From FEN-1099 sp964511015 (GTDB lineage Bacteria; Lernaellota; Lernaellaia; Lernaellales; Lernaellaceae), in contig CAZEDX010000048.1 of assembly GCA_964511015.1 (NCBI GenBank), positions 1 through 34,667 of the forward strand: a DNA stretch of 34,667 bases, read 5' to 3'. Shown in pieces: positions 15,014 to 24,700 of the stretch. A program made the position numbers and the translations under genes. Each line of letters opens with the position of its first letter. The stretch's first letter is position 1. The notes under the pieces are model-generated. The model did not search any database and had not been told where the DNA came from. It was given only the letters and a program-made list of their open reading frames with translations.

Positions 15014-16279
15014 ATGAACCGGCTAAAGACCGTTCTGAACCGCTGGTCGCGCTCTGGTTGGACACGCCTCACCGTGTTTCTGGCGGTGGTTGGCCCGGGC
15101 ATCATCACGGCCAACGTCGACAACGACGCCGGCGGTCTGACGACATATAGTCAGGCCGGTGCCCAGTTCGGGTTGGATGTGCTCTGGGTCTTTTTGCCGG
15201 TGACGGTACTGTTGATCATGATCCAGGAAATGGTCAATCGCATGGGCGTGGTCACCGGCCAGGGCCTATCGGACATGATTCGCGAGCGGTTTGGCGTGAA
15301 GATCACCTTCTACCTGATGATCCTGGTGTTGATCACCAATTTCGGCAACGTGATGGCCGAATTCGCCGGCATCGCCTCGGCAGGCTTGTTGTTCGGCCTG
15401 CCACCATGGCTGACCGTGCCCGTCTGCGCCTTTTTGGTATGGCTATTGGCGCTCAAAGGCACTTACAAGTCCGTGGAAAAGATTTTTTTGGTGGCTTGCC
15501 TATTCTATCTGGCCTATCCGATCACCTTCGTCATTCTGAGGCCGGATCTGCGCGTGATCGGCGAAGCAATGGTGCGGCCGCAAATTTCCTGGTCGGCGCC
15601 GTACCTGGTTATGCTGATCGGCGTGGTTGGTACAACCATCGCGCCTTGGATGCAGTTTTACCAACAGGCTTCGGTGGCGGAGAAAAACATTTCGGTTCAG
15701 GATTATCGTTACTCGCGGCTGGACACGATTGTCGGTGGCGTCATCGTCAACGTGGTGGCCGCGTGTATTGTGGTGGTTTGTGCCTTGACCCTGCACGCCT
15801 CGCACGTGAGCATCGATACTGCGGCTGACGCGGCTAGTTCGTTGGCGCCCATTGCCGGCCCCAGCGCCGGTTGGCTATTCGCATTCGGGCTGTGGAATGC
15901 GTCGCTGTTTGCGGCGAGCATTTTGCCCTTGTCCACCTCCTATACCGTTTGCGAGGCGCTCGGTTGGGAATCGGGGGTCAACCGGGATTTTCGCGGTGCG
16001 CCGCAGTTCTACGTGTTGTACACCGGCTTGATCGCCCTCGGCGCCATCAGCATCTTGATTCCCGGCATTTCGCTGATTCGCGTCATGTTCTGGTCCCAGG
16101 TGATCAACGGTCTGTTGTTGCCGGTGATCCTTGTCGTCGTGTTGTTGCTGGTCAACGACCGGCGCGTCATGGGCGAATTCACCAACAGCCGGACCTACAA
16201 TGTCGTCTGCTGGACCTCGGCCATATTGCTGACGCTGATCAGTCTGTTCTACGTTGTCTCGTTGTTCCGTCCTGCCTGA
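15014..16279 (+). CDS. Nramp-family divalent metal transporter with altered metal-site motifs
   Basis: A 421-residue membrane protein with about 11 hydrophobic segments, the usual Nramp length. Helix 1 begins FLAVVGPGIITANVDNDAGG: the classical DPGN metal motif is replaced by DNDA. In helix 6, where Mn/Fe transporters have the A-x-x-M-P-H motif, the sequence is GTTIAPWMQFYQQ, so the metal-binding Met is Ala and the His is Trp. Loss of that Met is a mark of Nramp-related Mg2+ transporters, and the operon partner carries Mg2+-sensing domains. I infer Mg2+ rather than Mn2+/Fe2+ uptake. It starts two bases after the previous stop and is co-transcribed. Plasma-membrane location. Confidence 0.85.
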   Translation: MNRLKTVLNRWSRSGWTRLTVFLAVVGPGIITANVDNDAGGLTTYSQAGAQFGLDVLWVFLPVTVLLIMIQEMVNRMGVVTGQGLSDMIRERFGVKITFYLMILVLITNFGNVMAEFAGIASAGLLFGLPPWLTVPVCAFLVWLLALKGTYKSVEKIFLVACLFYLAYPITFVILRPDLRVIGEAMVRPQISWSAPYLVMLIGVVGTTIAPWMQFYQQASVAEKNISVQDYRYSRLDTIVGGVIVNVVAACIVVVCALTLHASHVSIDTAADAASSLAPIAGPSAGWLFAFGLWNASLFAASILPLSTSYTVCEALGWESGVNRDFRGAPQFYVLYTGLIALGAISILIPGISLIRVMFWSQVINGLLLPVILVVVLLLVNDRRVMGEFTNSRTYNVVCWTSAILLTLISLFYVVSLFRPA

Positions 16280-16302
16280 TCGCGGTTCGCTTCGGACACG
16301 AA

Positions 16303-16331
16303 TTGTATACACCGGCTTGGTATGGTATTTT
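16303..16331 (+). promoter_or_regulatory. Weak candidate promoter for the multi-PAS kinase
   Basis: TTGTAT (16303-16308), a 17-base spacer and TATTTT (16326-16331). Transcription would start close to 16338, leaving almost no leader before ATG 16347. That fits the lack of a ribosome site there. Read-through from the Nramp gene is equally possible. Confidence 0.25.
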
Positions 16332-16346
16332 AAAACAACTGCTTCA

Positions 16347-19300
16347 ATGGTGAACAATTTGGCCACCAAGAAGGCAAAGACGTCCAAGTTATCCACGCCG
16401 AAACGAAGGGCGGGGGCGGGTCGGTTTCGGCCACAGGCAAAGGGCGAGGGGGGAGCGTTGGGCGATCGGAAGGACTCCGCTTGGCAGTGGTATTCGGTTT
16501 TGGATACGCCGGTGGTCGTGTTCACCAAAACCAAACGGGTGGCTTTCTGCAATGACGCCGCCGGCCGGTTCTTCGGTCTGGTCCCTGCCGAGATGCACGG
16601 TAAAACCGCCGCCACATTGTTCGGTGATGTGTCCTTTCCGTCCCTGGCTCAGATCCGTAAACAGACATCTTGCCAGATAGAATTCACGCTCGGCCGGGGC
16701 GCCGAACGTCGGCGGGCGCAGGCCTCTCTCCACTTGGTCAAGTTGGCCGTCGCGGAATACCTGGTGGCGTCTTTTACCGTGATCGAACCGCCAAACGAGC
16801 GCGAGCGAGAACTGCGTGTGACTGCCGACCGGTATCGCCTGATCGCCGACAACACCGCTGACTACGTCGCCGTGTTGGACCTAAATGCCCGGTTTCTGCA
16901 TGCCAATCCGGCGCACCGCAATCTGGGTTGGGAACCGGAGGAACTGATCGGCCGGGTTGGCTTTGAATTGATGCATCCTGACGATGTGCAGCGACTGCTG
17001 CCGCTGCTCTTGCAGTATGCCGAGAACCCGGCCGACCGCAAAGGCAGTTTTGAGCGCATCTCCTTTCGGTTTGCCAACAAAAGGGGAGAATGGCGAGAGT
17101 TTGAGGGTACCGCCACCCTGATCGGCAATGCGAGCACCGGCGGGTATGAGGTGTCGCTGTATTCGCGCGACGTGACCGAACGGAACGTTGTCGCCGAAGA
17201 ACTGCACCGCAGCCGCGAAATGGCGCAGACGCTAATCAATGCCTCGGCCGAAATGGTGGTCTTGCTGGAGGCCGACGGCACCATTTTGATGCTCAACGAA
17301 TTGGCGGTGCGGGAACTCGGCGCCACGCGCGAGGAGTTGATCGGCAAATGCGGCTACGACTTTTTTACCCCCGAGATTTCTAAGCGCCGACGCGAATTCA
17401 ACGAACAGGTTGTCCGTTGCGGCCAGCCGTTGCACTACGAAGACTACGACAACGGCCGGTGGATCGAAACGCGCGTGTTTCCGCTTTTTAACCGGGACGG
17501 TCAGGTCGAGCGCCTGGCGGTATACGCGCAGGATGTCACCCACCAGAAGCGCATCGAACGCGCCTTGCGCGAAAGCGAGGAATGGTACCGCAATCTGATC
17601 GAAAATCAGGGAGAAGGCATCGGCCTGGTCGACGGCGAAGAACGGTTTGTGTTCACCAACCGCGCCGCGGAAACGATCTTCGACGTCGAACCGGGCGGTC
17701 TGGTCGGGCGGGGCCTAGATGAATTCCTCGACGAAGACTGGCAGGCGGTGGTGCTCAAGCAGACAGAAACCCGCCGCCACGGCCAGACCGACACCTACGA
17801 GCTGGAAATTCGCCGTGCCGACAATTCGCGACGTCGGTTGTTAATCACCGCCACGCCGCGCTTCGACAGCCACGGAGAGTACCTCGGCTCGTTCGGCATC
17901 TTCCGTGACATCACCGACCGCATCCAGATCGAAGAAGCGCTGCGGGCGAGCGAAGAACGCTATCGCGGATTGATCGAATCGAGCACCGACATCATCTATC
18001 GCACCGATACCGCGGGGTGTTTCTCCCTGATCAATCCGGTCGGCGCGCGTCTGCTCGGCTACACGGTCGAGGAATTGCAGGGCCGGCACTATCTCGAACT
18101 CATCCGTCCCGATTGGCGCGATGAACTTCAGCGGTTTTACGAGCGCCAATTGTTGGAGCGTGTGCCCAACACGTTCCAGGAAGTCCCCGTGCAAGCCAAG
18201 GACGGGCGGGAACTGTGGATCGAACAGAATGTGCAGTTGGTCTTCGAGGACGGGCACATCGCCGGCTTCCAAGCCGTCGCGCGCGATGTCACCGAACGCA
18301 AACGCGTGCAGGAAATGCTGCGCTCGTCGGAGGAGCGGTATCGTAGCCTAGTGGAAACCGCGAGCGACGGCATCTGTATTCTGCAGGACATGGTGCTCAA
18401 GTACGTCAACCCGCAACTGGCCGAAATGCTGTCCTACCGGGTTGAGGACATGATGGACACGAACTTCGGCCGGTACATGCATCCGGACCAGTTTGGCGAG
18501 ATGGCGCGGTTGTACGCCCGCCACCTGTCGGGCGAACGCGGCATGGGCATCTTCGAAACCGTTCTCATCGACGCCAGCGGCAACCGGGTGGTGGTTGAAA
18601 TCAACGGCAGCATCGTCACGCATGAAGGGCGGGAATCCACCCTGATCATGGTTCGGGATATTACCCAACGGAAACGCGCGGAAGAAGCGTTGCGCGATAG
18701 CGAAGAACGTTTCCGCAGCATCAGCGCCGCCGCTTTCGACGCGGTGGTCGTGATGGATCCGGAAGGGCGTATTTCGGTGTGGAACCAGGCGGCCGAACGG
18801 ATGTTCGGCTATTCCGCGACGGAGGCCATTGGGCGGGATTTGCACGAGATGCTCGCGCCGCCTGATACCGGCGGGGTAATTGCCGCGGGACTGGAACGAT
18901 TCCGACTGGGAGGCGACGGGCCCGCTGTCGGCCGGGCTTTCGAAATGACCGCTCTGCGGCGCGACGGCACCGAGATCCCCGTCGAACTGTCGGTATCCCC
19001 GGTGCGCTTGCGCGACCGCTGGCACGCCGTGGGCATCATCCGCGACATCACCGAACGCCGCCGCGCCGAAGAAGCGCTGCGCGAATCAGAACGGCGGCTG
19101 GCCGACATCATCAATTTCCTGCCCGACGCCACGATGGTCATCAATCGCGAGGGCAAGGTCATTGCCTGGAACCGCGCGGTCGAGTCCATGACCGGCGTGC
19201 TGGCAAAAGACATTCTGGGCCAAGGCGACCACGCCTATGCCGTGCCGTTCTACGGCGAGCGGCGGCCGGTGTTGATCGACTTGGCGTTGAACCCCGATAC

Positions 19301-22298
19301 GGAGTTGGAGCGGCGCTATGCCAACTTGACCCGCTACGGCGACACCATCGGCGGGGAATCTTACACCCCTTACTTGCCGGGTGGCCCTGCCTATCTATAC
19401 GGCACGGCCGCTGCACTGCGCGACTCCAAAGGGCAAATCGTCGGCGCCATCGAATCCATCCGCGATGTAACCGACCGCCATCTGGCCGAAGAGGCCTTGC
19501 GAGAGAGCGAGCACCGCTATCGTTTGATCGCCGAGAACATCTCGGACGTTGTCTGGACCATGAGCCTGGACTTCCGTTACATGTTCTTCAGCCCGTCGGT
19601 GGAGCGAGCGTTTGGCTACACCGCGGAGGAAATGCTTAACCGTCCGCCGGAAATCGGGATGACCCCCGAGTCGTGGGAACTCGTCATTCGGGAAATCGGG
19701 ACGGAATTGGCCCGGGAAGGCGACCCGGGTGTTGACCCGGCACGCTCGCGCACGCTGGAACTAGAGCAGTACAACGCCCGAGGTGAAAAGCTGTGGACCG
19801 AAGTCTCGGCCACCTTCCTGCGTGACGATGGGGGGCGTGCGATCGGCATTTTGGGAGTGACCCGCGACATCTCCGCGCGCAAGGCGGCCGAGGCGGCCCT
19901 GCGAGCTAGCGAAGAAAAGTACCGCCTGGTGACCGAAGGGTCCCGCGACATCATTTGGACCTACAATCTCGAAACGCAACGGTTTGAGTTCGCCTCCAGC
20001 GCGATTGAGACGATCCTCGGCTACCGCCTGCCCGAACTGGCCGATTTGCGGCTGGACGATTTGTTCCCGGCCGAATCGTTGCGCCAGGTGATTGAAGCCT
20101 TCAACGGCATGATCGAACAGTGGCCCACCCCCGCCGGCGTGGTCATCGAGATCGCGCATTTGCGCAAGGATCGGCAGCCGATCTGGATGGAGGTCCACGG
20201 TTCGTTGTTGCCGACCGCCACCGGCCGGCCCACCCGTGTGGTCGGCGTTTCCCGCGACGTGTCGGAACGAAAACGGGCGGAAGAAGAACAGCAGCGGCTG
20301 ATCGCTCTAATCGAAGCCAGTAACGACTTCATTGGTCTGGCGACGTTGGACGGCCGCGTGACCTATGTCAACGAAGCCGGCTGTCGCATGGTTGGGCTGA
20401 ATCGTGGCGAAATCCGCGGCAAGAAAGTTGACGACTTCCGCGACACCGAACACTCAACGCTTTACGGGGATGAAGTGATTCCGGCCCTGCGCTCCCGCGG
20501 CTACTGGGACGGCGAAGGGAAGATCCGCAATTTCGCCACCGGTGAGTTGATCGACGTCCAGATCAATACCTTCCTGTTGCGCTCGAAGTTCACCGGGCAG
20601 CCGATTTCCATCGCCTCGGTCCAACGCAACATCACCGAGCGCAAACGATCCGAGCGCGCCCTCCTATATCGGCAGGAAATGCTCAAGATGCTTACCAACA
20701 TTTCCGGCCGGTTCATCAACGTGGAGGCTGGCAAGATCGATGAGCTCATCGGCCAGTCGCTGAAAGATCTGGGCGAACTGACGAGTGTCGACCGCTGCCA
20801 CATCTTCTTGATCTCGCCGGATGGGTCGCGCTACCGCTTCACGCATGAATGGTGCGCGCCCAATGTGATCTCGGAATCGAACGCCGCGCCGGAAGGAGAC
20901 ACGGCCAGCTTCCCCTGGCTGGTGTCCCGCTTGATGGCCGAGGAGCCGGTTGTCATCAACCAGTGGTCCGACGCGCCGGCGGAAGCGGTCGCCGAACGCG
21001 CATTGTTGGAAAGGCTGGGCATCCAGTCGGTCCTTATCGTGCCGATGTTTTACGGCGGCCGGGCCCATGGCATGCTGGCTTTCGAATGCGTGCGCCAACC
21101 GCGGCAGTGGAACGAGGAAGATGTTGCGCTGCTGCAAACGGTCGGTGACATTTTCGTCAACGCGTTGGAACACAAACGCAAGGAAGCAGAATTGCGCGCC
21201 GGCGAGGAAAAAACCCGCGCATTGCTCAACGCCACCACCGACATGGTCACGTTGATCGACGCTTCCGGACGGATCCAGGCGCTCAACGAGGCGGCCGCCC
21301 AGTTGATGGGTGCCAGCGTCGAGGAATTGATCGGCCGGAGCACAACGCAGCTTTCCGACGCCTCGCGGGCCCTGTTCCGGGAACCGAGCGATGCCGAGGT
21401 GTTCCGCCTGGGCCGGCCGACCCGCTACGAAGAAGAAATGATCGACCGTTGGATCGACAAGGTCATCTACCCCATCCGCGACGCGCTCGGCGCGGTGACC
21501 AGTGTGGCCGTGTTCGCCCACGACATCACCAATTTAAAGCGGGCGGAACGCGATTTGCGCCAGGCTTTGGCGCGCGCGCAAGAGGCGGATCTGCTCAAGA
21601 GCCGTTTCCTGGCCAATATGAGCCATGAGATCCGCACACCGCTCAACCACATCATCGGCATGGCTTCGGTGATCTTGCTCCAGCCGCATCTGTCGGCCGA
21701 GGAGCGCACCAACTACCTGCAGATCATCAAGCGCAGCGGCGAATCACTGCTGCATATGATCAACTCCGTGCTTGACCTGGCCAAGATCGAAGCAGGCAAG
21801 CTGGAGTTGGATACGCGCCCGTTCGAACTGCACGAATGCATCAATCAGTTGGCCCACCGCTACCAGGGGCAGTGCGACGCCAAATCGTTGCGTTTCCAAC
21901 TGTTCATCGGCCCGCAGGTCCCCAATCAGGTGATCGGCGATCCGTTCGCACTCGAACAGGTACTCAACAACCTGCTGTCCAACGCCCTCAAGTTCACGCC
22001 CGATGGCGCGATCGGCCTGGCCGTCGAACTCGAGAAAGAGATGCCCGGCCATTGGTGGTTGCATTTTCGCGTGACCGATTCGGGCATCGGCATTGCGCCG
22101 GAGCAGCAAGACAAGATCTGGCAATCGTTCTACCAGGTGGACAGCGCCAGCACCCGCCAGTTCCGCGGCAGCGGTCTTGGTCTCACCATCGCCCGGGAAC
22201 TGGTGCGGCTGATGAACGGTGAGATCTGGGTTAAGAGCGAAGCGCACCAGGGCAGCGAATTCCACTTTGTCTGCGAATTGGGAAAGGTAAGCAGCTAG
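16347..22298 (+). CDS. Giant soluble hybrid-sensor-type histidine kinase: 12 PAS-like domains, one GAF, HisKA, HATPase
   Basis: A 1983-residue protein with no membrane segment or signal peptide, so cytosolic. PAS-like units begin near residues 45 (degenerate), 157, 289, 412, 537, 663, 787, 915, 1054, 1190, 1315 and 1619. Most end in the D-[IV]-T/S-E-R-K-R linker and are joined by an ALRESEERYR-type coiled coil. A GAF domain fills about 1449-1615. HisKA has the H-box MSHEIRTPLN with His1760. HATPase_c carries the N-box LNNLLSNALKF, G1 DSGIGIAP and G2 GSGLGLTIA. There is no receiver or Hpt domain, so phosphotransfer must go to a separate regulator; two receiver proteins lie convergently downstream. 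ATG 16347 is chosen because the earlier in-frame start at 16254 lies inside the Nramp gene. Some PAS copies may bind ligands; I cannot assign which. Confidence 0.92.
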   Translation: MVNNLATKKAKTSKLSTPKRRAGAGRFRPQAKGEGGALGDRKDSAWQWYSVLDTPVVVFTKTKRVAFCNDAAGRFFGLVPAEMHGKTAATLFGDVSFPSLAQIRKQTSCQIEFTLGRGAERRRAQASLHLVKLAVAEYLVASFTVIEPPNERERELRVTADRYRLIADNTADYVAVLDLNARFLHANPAHRNLGWEPEELIGRVGFELMHPDDVQRLLPLLLQYAENPADRKGSFERISFRFANKRGEWREFEGTATLIGNASTGGYEVSLYSRDVTERNVVAEELHRSREMAQTLINASAEMVVLLEADGTILMLNELAVRELGATREELIGKCGYDFFTPEISKRRREFNEQVVRCGQPLHYEDYDNGRWIETRVFPLFNRDGQVERLAVYAQDVTHQKRIERALRESEEWYRNLIENQGEGIGLVDGEERFVFTNRAAETIFDVEPGGLVGRGLDEFLDEDWQAVVLKQTETRRHGQTDTYELEIRRADNSRRRLLITATPRFDSHGEYLGSFGIFRDITDRIQIEEALRASEERYRGLIESSTDIIYRTDTAGCFSLINPVGARLLGYTVEELQGRHYLELIRPDWRDELQRFYERQLLERVPNTFQEVPVQAKDGRELWIEQNVQLVFEDGHIAGFQAVARDVTERKRVQEMLRSSEERYRSLVETASDGICILQDMVLKYVNPQLAEMLSYRVEDMMDTNFGRYMHPDQFGEMARLYARHLSGERGMGIFETVLIDASGNRVVVEINGSIVTHEGRESTLIMVRDITQRKRAEEALRDSEERFRSISAAAFDAVVVMDPEGRISVWNQAAERMFGYSATEAIGRDLHEMLAPPDTGGVIAAGLERFRLGGDGPAVGRAFEMTALRRDGTEIPVELSVSPVRLRDRWHAVGIIRDITERRRAEEALRESERRLADIINFLPDATMVINREGKVIAWNRAVESMTGVLAKDILGQGDHAYAVPFYGERRPVLIDLALNPDTELERRYANLTRYGDTIGGESYTPYLPGGPAYLYGTAAALRDSKGQIVGAIESIRDVTDRHLAEEALRESEHRYRLIAENISDVVWTMSLDFRYMFFSPSVERAFGYTAEEMLNRPPEIGMTPESWELVIREIGTELAREGDPGVDPARSRTLELEQYNARGEKLWTEVSATFLRDDGGRAIGILGVTRDISARKAAEAALRASEEKYRLVTEGSRDIIWTYNLETQRFEFASSAIETILGYRLPELADLRLDDLFPAESLRQVIEAFNGMIEQWPTPAGVVIEIAHLRKDRQPIWMEVHGSLLPTATGRPTRVVGVSRDVSERKRAEEEQQRLIALIEASNDFIGLATLDGRVTYVNEAGCRMVGLNRGEIRGKKVDDFRDTEHSTLYGDEVIPALRSRGYWDGEGKIRNFATGELIDVQINTFLLRSKFTGQPISIASVQRNITERKRSERALLYRQEMLKMLTNISGRFINVEAGKIDELIGQSLKDLGELTSVDRCHIFLISPDGSRYRFTHEWCAPNVISESNAAPEGDTASFPWLVSRLMAEEPVVINQWSDAPAEAVAERALLERLGIQSVLIVPMFYGGRAHGMLAFECVRQPRQWNEEDVALLQTVGDIFVNALEHKRKEAELRAGEEKTRALLNATTDMVTLIDASGRIQALNEAAAQLMGASVEELIGRSTTQLSDASRALFREPSDAEVFRLGRPTRYEEEMIDRWIDKVIYPIRDALGAVTSVAVFAHDITNLKRAERDLRQALARAQEADLLKSRFLANMSHEIRTPLNHIIGMASVILLQPHLSAEERTNYLQIIKRSGESLLHMINSVLDLAKIEAGKLELDTRPFELHECINQLAHRYQGQCDAKSLRFQLFIGPQVPNQVIGDPFALEQVLNNLLSNALKFTPDGAIGLAVELEKEMPGHWWLHFRVTDSGIGIAPEQQDKIWQSFYQVDSASTRQFRGSGLGLTIARELVRLMNGEIWVKSEAHQGSEFHFVCELGKVSS

Positions 22299-22690
22299 CC
22301 GCGGGCTTTGTCCAACGGGGCCGGCAGCGAGCCGAGCACCTCCTGCACCTGTTCCAGCACCAAGGGCTTGGGCAGCACATAATCGGCGCCCTGGTCGTAG
22401 AAAACCCTTTCCTTGTCGCGCATGACGAACGCGGAAACAATGGCAATGCGGCAGTTTTCGCAGGCCTTGAGCTGTTTGATCGTGTGCAGGAACTCCAAGC
22501 CGTCGATCTTTGGCATCATGTAGTCGAGAAAGATCAAGTCGGGTTTGGACTCGCCGATACGCACCAATGCTTCGTAGCCGTTCCAACACCAATCGATTTG
22601 CGCCTGCGGCCGGATGAGGCGGATGTACTGTTGCAAGATCTCCGCGGCGATCTCGTCGTCTTCGATGATCAGGATTTGCAGGTCGGCCAC
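22295..22690 (-). CDS. Stand-alone receiver (CheY-like response regulator)
   Basis: A 131-residue single REC domain. The acidic pocket is Glu10-Asp11-Asp12, the phospho-acceptor Asp56 (FLDYMMP), Ser86 replaces the switch Thr/Ser, and Lys108 stands in LPKPL. There is no output domain, so it would act by protein contact or as a relay. The start is GTG at 22690; the AGGGGGAGAG just upstream is a good ribosome site. It lies 20 bases after the REC-DUF4388-TPR gene on the same strand. Its stop overlaps the last four bases of the opposing kinase gene, so it is a natural partner for that kinase, which lacks a receiver. Confidence 0.9.
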   Translation of the reverse strand: MADLQILIIEDDEIAAEILQQYIRLIRPQAQIDWCWNGYEALVRIGESKPDLIFLDYMMPKIDGLEFLHTIKQLKACENCRIAIVSAFVMRDKERVFYDQGADYVLPKPLVLEQVQEVLGSLPAPLDKARG

Positions 22691-22710
22691 GATCTCTCCC
22701 CCTTGTGGCG

Positions 22711-24357
22711 TCAGCGCCCGGTATCCTGTCCACGCGTCTTGCGCTGTTTGATTTGCAACAACTTTACTTCGTGTCGCGCTTCCTCATTGGCCGGATTGAT
22801 CTCGCCGGCGCGGCGGAAGTAGTTGCGCGCCAGGCCGTCTTTGCCCTCGAGCTTGAAGATGCGACCGAGGAACAGCAGCGCCAGATCGTTGGTGTCATCG
22901 ATACTGAGCGCCTGCTTGAGCATCTCCTTGGCTTCGTAAGTGGCCGCTAGGTTGTCGCGCCCGAGTTGGTGAATCGACCAAGCCAGCATCGCCAGGGCAA
23001 TCGAGCTTTCCGGGTTGTGGCGCAACGCTTCGACCAGCAACGGCTTGGCCTGTTTGAAGTCGTCGCGGTTGAAGAAGACGCGCGCTTCGGCCAACGCCGA
23101 CGCGTAGGCGTCGACGTTCCATGCAGGCATATCAGGCGGCGGGGCTGCCGTTTGATCGCGCGTGTCGATCTCCTCGAGCCGCGGCCGGCCGTCGTCGAAC
23201 CAGGCGCCCTCGGTGACCACCAGCAAGAAGGCGAGACGCAATTGTCGCGCGGCCTCCTCCGACTCCTGCGCAATCAGATGGCTGACGCTCGCGCCGGTCA
23301 ACGTCGCGGCCACTTGGCGCAGTTCGTCGTTCAAACCGAGTTCCGTCGCGATTTTGTCGAACTGTTCGGTCAAACGAATCGGGTAGGTTTCCATACCGTG
23401 CGCCAGTACGATGCGCTCCAGTTCTTCCAGTTCGGCGACCTGAAACAGGCCTTCCACTAGAATCGGGGCCAGCGGCGCCGGTTTCATCGCGAAGGCACTG
23501 GCCGGAATCGGTTCGCCGTGGAATTCGAACACCGACTCGTTCCAGCCGGTCTCGAACAGGTTGGTCATCTTGGCGATCTTCTGCTGCGCCACGTAGTATT
23601 CCAGCTCGTTGGCGTCGAGCAACTCCATTCGCACCAGCACTTGTCCCTGCGGAATGTTCTCCTGCACCGCCGCGCGCAACGAGAGCTCGTTGGCCTTCGG
23701 CGTGATGCGCTTCTGGTCCAACAGAAAACGGCCGAGCGTGTCGTCACGGATGTAGTTCGATTTAACCTCGACCAGGTTCCCTTCGTGGATCAGCGCGTGC
23801 ATCATACGGCGCTCGCCTTTGAGCCGCAGCACGCCGGAGGCGCGGTCGCGATGCAAGCGGAACAACAAGCGGCCGATGGTTGCGCACGAACTGCGGCCCC
23901 GGTTCCAGGGCAACGCTTGCTGCGGCCGCTCGACGCCCGACAACGGGCCGGCCAGCCGTTCGGCCAATGTGCGTGGCGGCTGATCCACCGCCAACCAATG
24001 CTCGACCACCTGTAAAAAACGCGCCGGATCGAAAGGAAACCGAATGATGTCGTCGGCCAGCACGCGCAGACCGGCCTGCTCCAACTCGGCCAAAGACGGC
24101 AGGTGTGCCGCCAGCAGGATGAAGGGGATCAACGCCAGGCGCTCGTGGCTTTTGAACAGCCGCGCCAGCTCGCGCCCGGTGATGGTGGGGATCTTGTCGT
24201 CGCAAACGATCAGATCGGGGGGGCGGTCCGAAACGGCCGCAACGGCGTCTTTGGAACGCTCGCAGACGTCGACCTGGTAACCTTGCTTGGTCAGCAATTC
24301 CTTGGTGGTGGTTACCAGGGCCGGATCTTCGACGATCAACAATATGGATTTGCTCAT
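22711..24357 (-). CDS. REC-DUF4388-TPR regulatory protein
   Basis: About 548 residues. The N-terminal 120 form a receiver (ILLIVEDPALVTTTKELLTK; DLIVCDDKIP with the acceptor Asp). A central DUF4388 (PATAN-like) region follows (about 155-300, RLLFRLHRDRASGVLRLKGE.. and LRAAVQENIPQGQVLVRMEL). A linker and TPR-like helices come last (about 430-530, SALAEARVFFNRDDFKQAKP.., ALAMLAWSIHQLGRD). DUF4388 proteins occur in delta-proteobacterial signalling and polarity systems, where REC-DUF4388-TPR forms act as adaptors. ATG 24357 gives the typical MSKSILLIVED start; GTG 24372 and ATG 24369 are alternatives with no better ribosome site. It is first in an operon with the stand-alone receiver. Confidence 0.82.
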   Translation of the reverse strand: MSKSILLIVEDPALVTTTKELLTKQGYQVDVCERSKDAVAAVSDRPPDLIVCDDKIPTITGRELARLFKSHERLALIPFILLAAHLPSLAELEQAGLRVLADDIIRFPFDPARFLQVVEHWLAVDQPPRTLAERLAGPLSGVERPQQALPWNRGRSSCATIGRLLFRLHRDRASGVLRLKGERRMMHALIHEGNLVEVKSNYIRDDTLGRFLLDQKRITPKANELSLRAAVQENIPQGQVLVRMELLDANELEYYVAQQKIAKMTNLFETGWNESVFEFHGEPIPASAFAMKPAPLAPILVEGLFQVAELEELERIVLAHGMETYPIRLTEQFDKIATELGLNDELRQVAATLTGASVSHLIAQESEEAARQLRLAFLLVVTEGAWFDDGRPRLEEIDTRDQTAAPPPDMPAWNVDAYASALAEARVFFNRDDFKQAKPLLVEALRHNPESSIALAMLAWSIHQLGRDNLAATYEAKEMLKQALSIDDTNDLALLFLGRIFKLEGKDGLARNYFRRAGEINPANEEARHEVKLLQIKQRKTRGQDTGR

Positions 24358-24417
24358 CTGTTCCGCCATCACCCAAACGCCAAAAAAACCGTTGCCCCTA
24401 CGGCCTGCATTTTGAAC

Positions 24418-24446
24418 TTGTTAGCACTCAAAAATCCGTCCGTCAA
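24418..24446 (-). promoter_or_regulatory. Sigma70-type promoter for the REC-DUF4388-TPR / receiver operon
   Basis: On the minus strand, TTGACG (24446-24441), a 17-base spacer and TAACAA (24423-24418). It lies 55-60 bases before the start codon. Confidence 0.5.
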
Positions 24447-24509
24447 ACCCACGCTCACCGGTGAACGGCGGCCGCGATTTGCGAGTCCGGGCAGGCGGCC
24501 AACACGGCC

Positions 24510-24539
24510 TTGACGCCTCTCGCGGACGCGGTGTAGATT
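24510..24539 (+). promoter_or_regulatory. Promoter of tRNA-Phe
   Basis: TTGACG (24510-24515), an 18-base spacer and TAGATT (24534-24539). Transcription would begin near 24546, about 22 bases before the mature tRNA. Confidence 0.55.
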
Positions 24540-24567
24540 TCACTCCTCTTTGACAGACAGGTTTTCC

Positions 24568-24640
<73 letters not shown>

Positions 24641-24700
24641 CGTTTTGTTCCGGGCTTGGGCGCCAAGGCGTCCAAGCCTTTTTGTTTGCGCGCGCTCGAT

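Noticed and set aside
16254..16346. Upstream extension of the giant kinase
   Set aside because: It would start inside the Nramp gene and adds residues without any domain; ATG 16347 is simpler.
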